This document shows positions 55,179 to 64,000 of a DNA stretch of 64,000 bases, one piece after another. Position 1 is the stretch's first letter. Every line of letters begins with the position of its first letter. The notes under the pieces were generated by a model, which searched no databases, had not been told where the DNA came from, and saw nothing but the letters and a program-made list of their open reading frames with translations. The translations under genes and the position numbers were made by a program. The stretch comes from Mycoplasmatota bacterium (GTDB taxonomy: Bacteria > Bacillota_I > Bacilli_A > Haloplasmatales > Haloplasmataceae). The DNA is taken from contig CP074573.1 in NCBI GenBank assembly GCA_018394295.1, positions 3,131,758-3,195,757 of the forward strand, written 5' to 3'.

Positions 55179-55211
55179 AGATAGGTTAAAATATAAACCT
55201 ATCTTTTATTT
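55179..55211 (+). terminator. terminator of the ABC exporter operon
   Basis: AGATAGGTT / AAACCTATCT stem with a T-rich tail. Confidence 0.75.
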
Positions 55212-55338
55212 TTAATTGTTTATCTAGACGTATATAATTATCAAAATTATAAAAACTAAATAATATGAAATAGTGTATAATTTTTAATTTGCATTCTATT
55301 TTACTATTTTATCCATTATAAATGGAAAAAATAAGTGG

Positions 55339-55689
55339 TTGATTTAGTAGTAGATTAGTGATAAAATCTTAATTCCTGATGCTTGATACAAACAAAAAAA
55401 ACTTCTAAATATTAGCAGTTGACAAAAGGTAATACAGATGTTAAAATCGTATTCGCCTTTAAATCAAATAATTAAAAATTGTTTGTAAAAGGATGTTGAC
55501 ATTTCGAATTGAAAATGATAAAATCTATTTCTGTCGTCAGGTTTCGACAAAACAAATTTTCTGAAAATCTTTATTGACAATGAGGTCAATTAATGATAAA
55601 ATTTGTATTTGTTAAACAGTTTAATTTTCATTTTAAATGAAATAAAATTAAACAAAAAAGTTGACAAAATTGCGCATAAGTGATATGAT
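55339..55689 (+). promoter_or_regulatory. rrn3 array of five tandem promoters
   Basis: All spacers are 17 bases: TTGATT 55,339 / TAAAAT 55,362; TTGACA 55,419 / TAAAAT 55,442; TTGACA 55,496 / TAAAAT 55,519; TTGACA 55,574 / TAAAAT 55,597; TTGACA 55,661 / TATGAT 55,684. The last one is the same as the last rrn2 promoter, with identical flanks. A boxA-like GATCTTTGAAAACT follows near 55,711. Confidence 0.85.
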
Positions 55690-55812
55690 AATATGGCGTA
55701 ATTGTGAGTAGATCTTTGAAAACTAAACAGAACGTTGAATAAACGAACAAGTTAAAACCTTTGAGTACAGAATCAAAAAAACCAATGAAATTAATTATAT
55801 TAATTAATAAAT

Positions 55813-57346
<1,534 letters not shown>

Positions 57347-57449
57347 AAGGAGAAAGAATAAAAAGAAAAAGCACACAAAGGTTTAACTTGAATCAAAAGT
57401 TCTGTTTAGTTTTGAGAGATGAAACTCTCAAAAGAAGCCCTAATAGGAT

Positions 57450-57526
<77 letters not shown>

Positions 57527-57552
57527 TAAAAAAGCGTGTAGATAAAAAAAGT

Positions 57553-57628
57553 GGGGCCTTAGCTTAGCTGGGAGAGCGCCTGCCTTGCACGCAGGAGGTC
57601 AGGGGTTCGAATCCCCTAGGCTCCACCA
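57553..57628 (+). tRNA. tRNA-Ala (TGC), rrn3 spacer
   Basis: 76 nt, identical to the rrn2 copy. Confidence 0.98.
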
Positions 57629-57673
57629 AAGACTTTTTATTTCCTATAATCCTATATGGAAAAATTTATTGGT

Positions 57674-57701
57674 TGACAATGAATTAGGAAATGATATAAT
57701 C
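57674..57701 (+). promoter_or_regulatory. internal promoter upstream of 23S, rrn3
   Basis: TTGACA (57,674-57,679), 16 bases, TATAAT (57,696-57,701); same sequence as in rrn2. Confidence 0.65.
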
Positions 57702-57835
57702 AATAAGCTAAAAAGAAATTGATCTTTGAAAACTGGATAATGTAAGAAAGTAAACACAACAGCAGTGTTTGCGAAACAAAGCTTAAGCAAAGAACAAGCG
57801 CGTAACTAAATAAAGAAATTTATTTAGAATTATTA

Positions 57836-60724
<2,889 letters not shown>

Positions 60725-60809
60725 TAAATAAATACGAATATTATCATACAAGTATGATATAATTACTTACATTATCTAGTTTTGAGAGATCAATCTCAAA
60801 GAAAAAACA

Positions 60810-60919
60810 TAGTCTAGTGGTAATAGCATAGAGGAAACACCTGTTCTCATCCCGAACACAGAAGTTAAGCTCTATAGCGCCGATGATAGTTCACGCGAAA
60901 GTAGGTCGCTGCTAGGCTA
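60810..60919 (+). rRNA. 5S ribosomal RNA, rrn3
   Basis: 110 nt; differs from rrn1 by CTGTTCTCATCCCG instead of CTGTTCCCATCCCG in the loop region. It runs directly into the tRNA cluster. Confidence 0.95.
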
Positions 60920-60925
60920 AAAAGT

Positions 60926-61002
60926 GCCTCAATAGCTCAGTTGGTTAGAGCACATGACTGTTAATCATGGGGTCCTAGGTTCAAGTCCTAGTTGGGGCGC
61001 CA
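60926..61002 (+). tRNA. tRNA-Asn (GTT)
   Basis: 77 nt with CCA; anticodon GTT in CTGTTAA. First gene of the 16-tRNA block that begins six bases after the rrn3 5S. Confidence 0.97.
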
Positions 61003-61011
61003 CTAAATAAC

Positions 61012-61088
61012 GGCCTGTTGGTGAAGCGGTTTAACACACATGCCTTTCACGCATGCATTCACGGGTTCAAATCCCGTACAGGTCACCA
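61012..61088 (+). tRNA. tRNA-Glu (TTC)
   Basis: 77 nt with CCA; anticodon TTC in CTTTCAC. Confidence 0.96.
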
Positions 61089-61092
61089 TTAT

Positions 61093-61168
61093 GGAGGTTT
61101 AGCTCAGTTGGGAGAGCATCTGCCTTACAAGCAGAGGGTCGGCGGTTCGAGCCCGTCAATCTCCACCA
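61093..61168 (+). tRNA. tRNA-Val (TAC)
   Basis: 76 nt; third identical copy in the window. Confidence 0.97.
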
Positions 61169-61182
61169 TTAAAATTTAATTT

Positions 61183-61258
<76 letters not shown>

Positions 61259-61264
61259 TGCCTT

Positions 61265-61349
61265 GGAGAGGTAGCGAAGTGGCTAAACGCGGCAGACTGT
61301 AAATCTGCTCCCAACGGGTTCGGCGGTTCGAAACCGTCCCTCTCCACCA
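61265..61349 (+). tRNA. tRNA-Tyr (GTA)
   Basis: 85 nt with a long variable arm; anticodon GTA in CTGTAAA. Confidence 0.97.
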
Positions 61350-61354
61350 TTTTT

Positions 61355-61428
61355 AGGGGTGTAGTTTAAAGGTAGAACAGCGGTCTCCAAAACCGTTAGT
61401 GTGGGTTCAATTCCTGCCACCCCTGCCA
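61355..61428 (+). tRNA. tRNA-Trp (CCA)
   Basis: 74 nt; anticodon CCA in CTCCAAA. It reads UGG only; no UCA-anticodon tRNA is present, in line with TGA as a stop. Confidence 0.97.
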
Positions 61429-61445
61429 CTTTTCTTAATAATTAT

Positions 61446-61522
61446 GGCGGCTATGGCGAAGGGGTTAACGCATCGGATTGTGGCTCCGACACACGTGGGT
61501 TCGATTCCCACTAGTCGCCCCA
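61446..61522 (+). tRNA. tRNA-His (GTG)
   Basis: 77 nt including the extra 5' G paired with C73 that marks tRNA-His; anticodon GTG in TTGTGGC. Confidence 0.96.
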
Positions 61523-61532
61523 TAAAAAACCT

Positions 61533-61607
61533 TGGGCTATAGCCAAGCGGTAAGGCAACGGACTTTGACTCCGTCACTCGCTGGTTCGAATCCAGCTAGC
61601 CCAGCCA
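61533..61607 (+). tRNA. tRNA-Gln (TTG)
   Basis: 75 nt with CCA; anticodon TTG in CTTTGAC. Confidence 0.97.
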
Positions 61608-61612
61608 TATTT

Positions 61613-61688
61613 GTCCTGCTAGCTCAGTCGGTAGAGCATTTGACTTTTAATCAAAGGGTCAGAGGTTCGAATCCTCTGCAGGACACCA
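61613..61688 (+). tRNA. tRNA-Lys (TTT)
   Basis: 76 nt; second copy, identical to 53,059. Confidence 0.97.
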
Positions 61689-61696
61689 TCCTAATT

Positions 61697-61785
61697 GCCT
61701 GGGTGGCGGAATAGGTAGACGCACAGGACTTAAAATCCTGCGGGAGTTAAATCCCGTACCGGTTCGACCCCGGTCCTAGGCACCA
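61697..61785 (+). tRNA. tRNA-Leu (TAA)
   Basis: 89 nt with a long variable arm; anticodon TAA in CTTAAAA. Confidence 0.97.
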
Positions 61786-61791
61786 TATTTT

Positions 61792-61868
61792 GGCGGTGTA
61801 GCTCAATTGGCTAGAGCGTACGGTTCATACCCGTGAGGTTAAGGGTTCGATTCCCTTCGCCGCTACCA
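61792..61868 (+). tRNA. tRNA-Met (CAT), elongator
   Basis: 77 nt. Apart from a few bases it equals the Bacillus elongator tRNA-Met as I recall it (GGCGGTGTAGCTCA start, TACGGTTCATACCCGTG arm). Confidence 0.9.
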
Positions 61869-61879
61869 TACATCTTTCT

Positions 61880-61956
61880 GGACCCATAGCTCAGTTGGTT
61901 AGAGCTACCGGCTCATAACCGGTCGGTCCCAGGTTCGAGTCCTGGTGGGTCCACCA
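61880..61956 (+). tRNA. tRNA-Ile2 (CAT, lysidine type) likely
   Basis: 77 nt with a CAT anticodon. Its arms (GGACCC start, CCGGCTCATAACCGG) resemble the Bacillus tRNA-Ile2 whose C34 is changed to lysidine to read AUA. An elongator Met identity is the alternative. Confidence 0.75.
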
Positions 61957-61971
61957 GTATAATTTCATAGC

Positions 61972-62064
61972 GGAGGAATACCCAAGTCCGGCTGAAGGGA
62001 TCGGTCTTGAAAACCGACAGGGCGTGAAAGCGCCGCAAGGGTTCGAATCCCTTTTCCTCCGCCA
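61972..62064 (+). tRNA. tRNA-Ser (TGA)
   Basis: 93 nt with a long variable arm; anticodon TGA in CTTGAAA. Confidence 0.97.
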
Positions 62065-62085
62065 TTAAAATTAGATATTTATCAT

Positions 62086-62163
<78 letters not shown>

Positions 62164-62165
62164 AT

Positions 62166-62241
62166 GGTCTCGTGGTGTAGCGGTTAACATGCCTGCCTGT
62201 CACGCAGGAGATCGCGGGTTCAATTCCCGTCGAGACCGCCA
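62166..62241 (+). tRNA. tRNA-Asp (GTC)
   Basis: 76 nt with CCA; anticodon GTC in CTGTCAC. Only three bases separate it from the initiator tRNA. Confidence 0.97.
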
Positions 62242-62244
62242 TAT

Positions 62245-62320
62245 GGTTCGGTAGCTCAGTCGGTAGAGCAAAGGACTGAAAATCCTTGTGTCGGCAGTTC
62301 GATTCTGCCCCGAACCACCA
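62245..62320 (+). tRNA. tRNA-Phe (GAA)
   Basis: 76 nt with CCA; anticodon GAA in CTGAAAA. Last gene of the rrn3 transcript. Confidence 0.97.
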
Positions 62321-62333
62321 TTTTATAATTAAT

Positions 62334-62357
62334 AAAGCCTTAATCGGGCTTTTTTTG
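62334..62357 (+). terminator. terminator of the rrn3-tRNA operon
   Basis: AAAGCC / GGGCTTT stem with a seven-T tail, 14 bases after tRNA-Phe. Confidence 0.7.
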
Positions 62358-62367
62358 TTATAAATTT

Positions 62368-63856
62368 GGCTCTTTGTCAAGTAGTGTGGGTAGAGAATAC
62401 CCAATAAACTGACATTAAATCAATTACGAGGATTAAGCTGAATGGCTTAGTCCTTTTTTCATTATTCCCATTCCATGAGAAATGAGAATTCGTAGTTTAA
62501 AATGATGATAGCTTCTATAACCAAAAGCTATACGCTTGATAACTTTTATTTTATTATTTATACCTTCAATTACACCATTTGTATAATTAGTAGACATTAG
62601 ATTTAGAATATAGGATTTATTCTTACGAATAGATTTAACTGATGTTTTCATATAAGCTGATATGTTTGGGTATTCTTGTTCAATTTGATCAAGAGTAGTT
62701 GTAAAGAGTTCTGGATTTTTGTTTTTAATACTATGTAAAAGGTCCTGATATAGTTCATATGTATCTCTAAGTTCCTTACTTTGATCTAGTAAATAATTTA
62801 CAATATCTTCTTCACACATCATTTGTTTAAAACAATAAACTTTTCTATAATTTTTGATGTCTAATTTAGCCCGATCTTTCAATATAAGCTTCCAATAACG
62901 TTTAAACTTATTGTAGTTCTTTTTATCTTGATTCATAATTCTAACTCTAGTTTTATTTAATGAGCGAGAGATTAATTGAATAATATGGAATTTATCCATA
63001 ACTATTTTAGCGTTAGGAAAGAGCATCTTTATAAGTTGAATGTAGGGCTTGTACATGTCGATAACGATTAATTTTACACTTCTCCTTGCTTTTTTAGTGT
63101 ATCGTTGGAAATATTTGATTAATGAATTTAAGCGTCTATCTTCAACGATATCAATTATGCTTCCATTATGAGCATCACAAAAAAGAAAAGACATAGCCCC
63201 TACTGATGATTTAACTGATTTAAATTCATCAAAACAAAGTTGTTCAGGTAAATAATTATAATTAGGCTTATGCACTTCATAGAAACTGTTTATAACACGA
63301 TTTACAGTGGAATGTGATACATTATGTTCTTTGGCTAAATCACACTCAGAAATCTTATTAGAAGCTGCAAGAGCAACAGCTACTTTAGTATTATTAGATA
63401 TATAACAATGCTGATTAACAATAGATGTCTTGAGAGTAAAGGTACTATTACAATGATGACATTTATAACGTTGTTTTCTAAGTTTTAAATAAGCATTCAT
63501 ATTAGATACTTTAGGTAAAGTTATTGTAGATGTCTTAAAGCCATGCTTTTCAAACTGGTTATCAAATACACAACCACATGAATAACAATATTGAGGCTGA
63601 TATGTGAGAGTTCCATAATAGATTTGTGATCTAACACCCTTAATAATTTCTTCTGAGTAAAAGTTTTCATTAAAAGAAATATTTTCATCTTTTAAATTTA
63701 GTACTTTTACGATACAATTGTATTGAGACATATTTCCAATCCTTTCATTAGTGATTTCGTCGTTATTAATTGTATCAGGATATTGGAAATCTGTCTCATT
63801 TTTTTATGCAAATTAAATGGTGTGAGTTTATTACCCACACCAAATATTATAGAACC
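62368..63856 (-). mobile_element. ISL3-family element, copy B (intact)
   Basis: The same inverted ends as copy A (GGCTCTTTGTCAAG and, reversed, GGTTCTATAATATT). A perfect 8-bp target duplication ATAAATTT is at 62,360-62,367 and 63,857-63,864. Length is 1,489 bp. It is inserted ten bases behind the tRNA-operon terminator. Confidence 0.96.
62433..63731 (-). CDS. ISL3-family transposase (intact)
   Basis: A 432-residue DDE transposase. The N-terminal zinc-finger part has CYSCGCVF and CHHCNSTF pairs (about residues 46-93), followed by a helix-turn-helix (CDLAKEHNVSHSTVNRVI). The catalytic domain shows LCFDEFKSVKSS, VIDMYKPYIQLIKMLFPNA and KFHIIQLISRSLNKTR, the standard ISL3 blocks, with YTNGVIEGINNKIKVIKRIAFG carrying the last acid near the C-terminus. 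AAAGGATTGGAAAT precedes ATG. It probably supplied the transposition of copy A as well. Confidence 0.94.
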   Translation of the reverse strand: MSQYNCIVKVLNLKDENISFNENFYSEEIIKGVRSQIYYGTLTYQPQYCYSCGCVFDNQFEKHGFKTSTITLPKVSNMNAYLKLRKQRYKCHHCNSTFTLKTSIVNQHCYISNNTKVAVALAASNKISECDLAKEHNVSHSTVNRVINSFYEVHKPNYNYLPEQLCFDEFKSVKSSVGAMSFLFCDAHNGSIIDIVEDRRLNSLIKYFQRYTKKARRSVKLIVIDMYKPYIQLIKMLFPNAKIVMDKFHIIQLISRSLNKTRVRIMNQDKKNYNKFKRYWKLILKDRAKLDIKNYRKVYCFKQMMCEEDIVNYLLDQSKELRDTYELYQDLLHSIKNKNPELFTTTLDQIEQEYPNISAYMKTSVKSIRKNKSYILNLMSTNYTNGVIEGINNKIKVIKRIAFGYRSYHHFKLRILISHGMGIMKKGLSHSA

Positions 63857-64000
63857 ATAAATTTTTAATGGTTGACTGTGTCTAACATAATATCAATAGG
63901 ATGTATCGAAAGGATACCTAGTAATTACAATAGAAAAAACATTGCTTGTGTATAGAAAGTCTGTAAACCATTGCTTGTGTATCAGCAACTGAGTCTGTAA
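63857..64000. other. spacer with short direct repeats at the window edge
   Basis: CATTGCTTGTGTAT occurs at 63,940-63,953 and again 29 bases later at 63,969-63,982; GTCTGTAA occurs at 63,959 and at 63,993. A TTGACT lies near 63,882. The repeats run off the window, so their extent and role cannot be judged. Confidence 0.5.

Noticed and set aside
61879..61957. Second elongator tRNA-Met
   Set aside because: The neighbouring gene at 61,792 already matches elongator Met; this one resembles tRNA-Ile2. Kept as likely Ile2 with reduced confidence.

Overview
The window is AT-rich chromosomal DNA of a low-GC Gram-positive bacterium (Bacillota). All tryptophans in the recognised genes are TGG, some genes stop with TGA, and the only tRNA-Trp has a CCA anticodon, so the code is the standard bacterial one and not the Mycoplasma code. 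A spoIIR gene behind a forespore-type promoter, a metG T-box leader and Bacillus-like elongator tRNA-Met/tRNA-Ile2 support Bacillota. From the general look of the 16S I would guess the Turicibacter/Haloplasma neighbourhood, but that is inference and was not tested by alignment.

Region 1 (1-12,200) is a mobile, decaying island. Two direct, almost identical IS3-family (IS150-like) copies (the first cut by the window edge; the second about 9,746-11,141) bracket about 8.7 kb. Inside is a nested pair of insertion sequences. A DDE element with an 8-bp target duplication (3,842-7,819) was split by an IS21-family element with a 5-bp duplication (4,931-7,113). The cargo is two secreted proteins with PPC-like beta modules (1,600 and 8,622), one of them followed at once by a small four-helix membrane protein, plus small orphan genes and gene remnants.

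Region 2 (12,200-38,900) is ordinary core genome. It holds a GH13 glucan enzyme, gpmI-tsaC, an alpha/beta hydrolase, spoIIR, speA-speB (arginine to agmatine to putrescine), a DUF2089/SHOCT regulatory operon, an MgtC-like protein, a NatAB-type ABC exporter, yqeY, gapA, an LD-carboxypeptidase, alsT-cinA, pgk, ptsI, T-box-metG and rplM-rpsI. Three glycolytic enzymes (GpmI, GapA, Pgk) and PTS enzyme I lie here as separate units with readable promoters.

Region 3 (38,900-64,000) contains three complete rRNA operons in direct order, all on the + strand, with 25 tRNA genes. rrn1 has no spacer tRNAs; rrn2 and rrn3 carry Ile-Ala in the spacer plus a consensus promoter just before the 23S. Each operon is driven by a tandem promoter array of 4, 7 and 5 promoters respectively. 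The rrn2 array was built by 158-bp tandem duplication. Between the operons lie a stand-alone 5'-3' exonuclease and a second ABC exporter. rrn3 runs into a 16-gene tRNA block. Two ISL3-family copies (44,404-45,891, broken by one base; 62,368-63,856, intact) sit directly behind tRNA-operon terminators, each with a perfect 8-bp target duplication.

No CRISPR array, prophage or restriction system was seen. The least explained items are the secreted PPC protein/membrane protein pair, the expanded rRNA promoter array with an internal 23S promoter, and one-base differences between rRNA copies at normally conserved positions.
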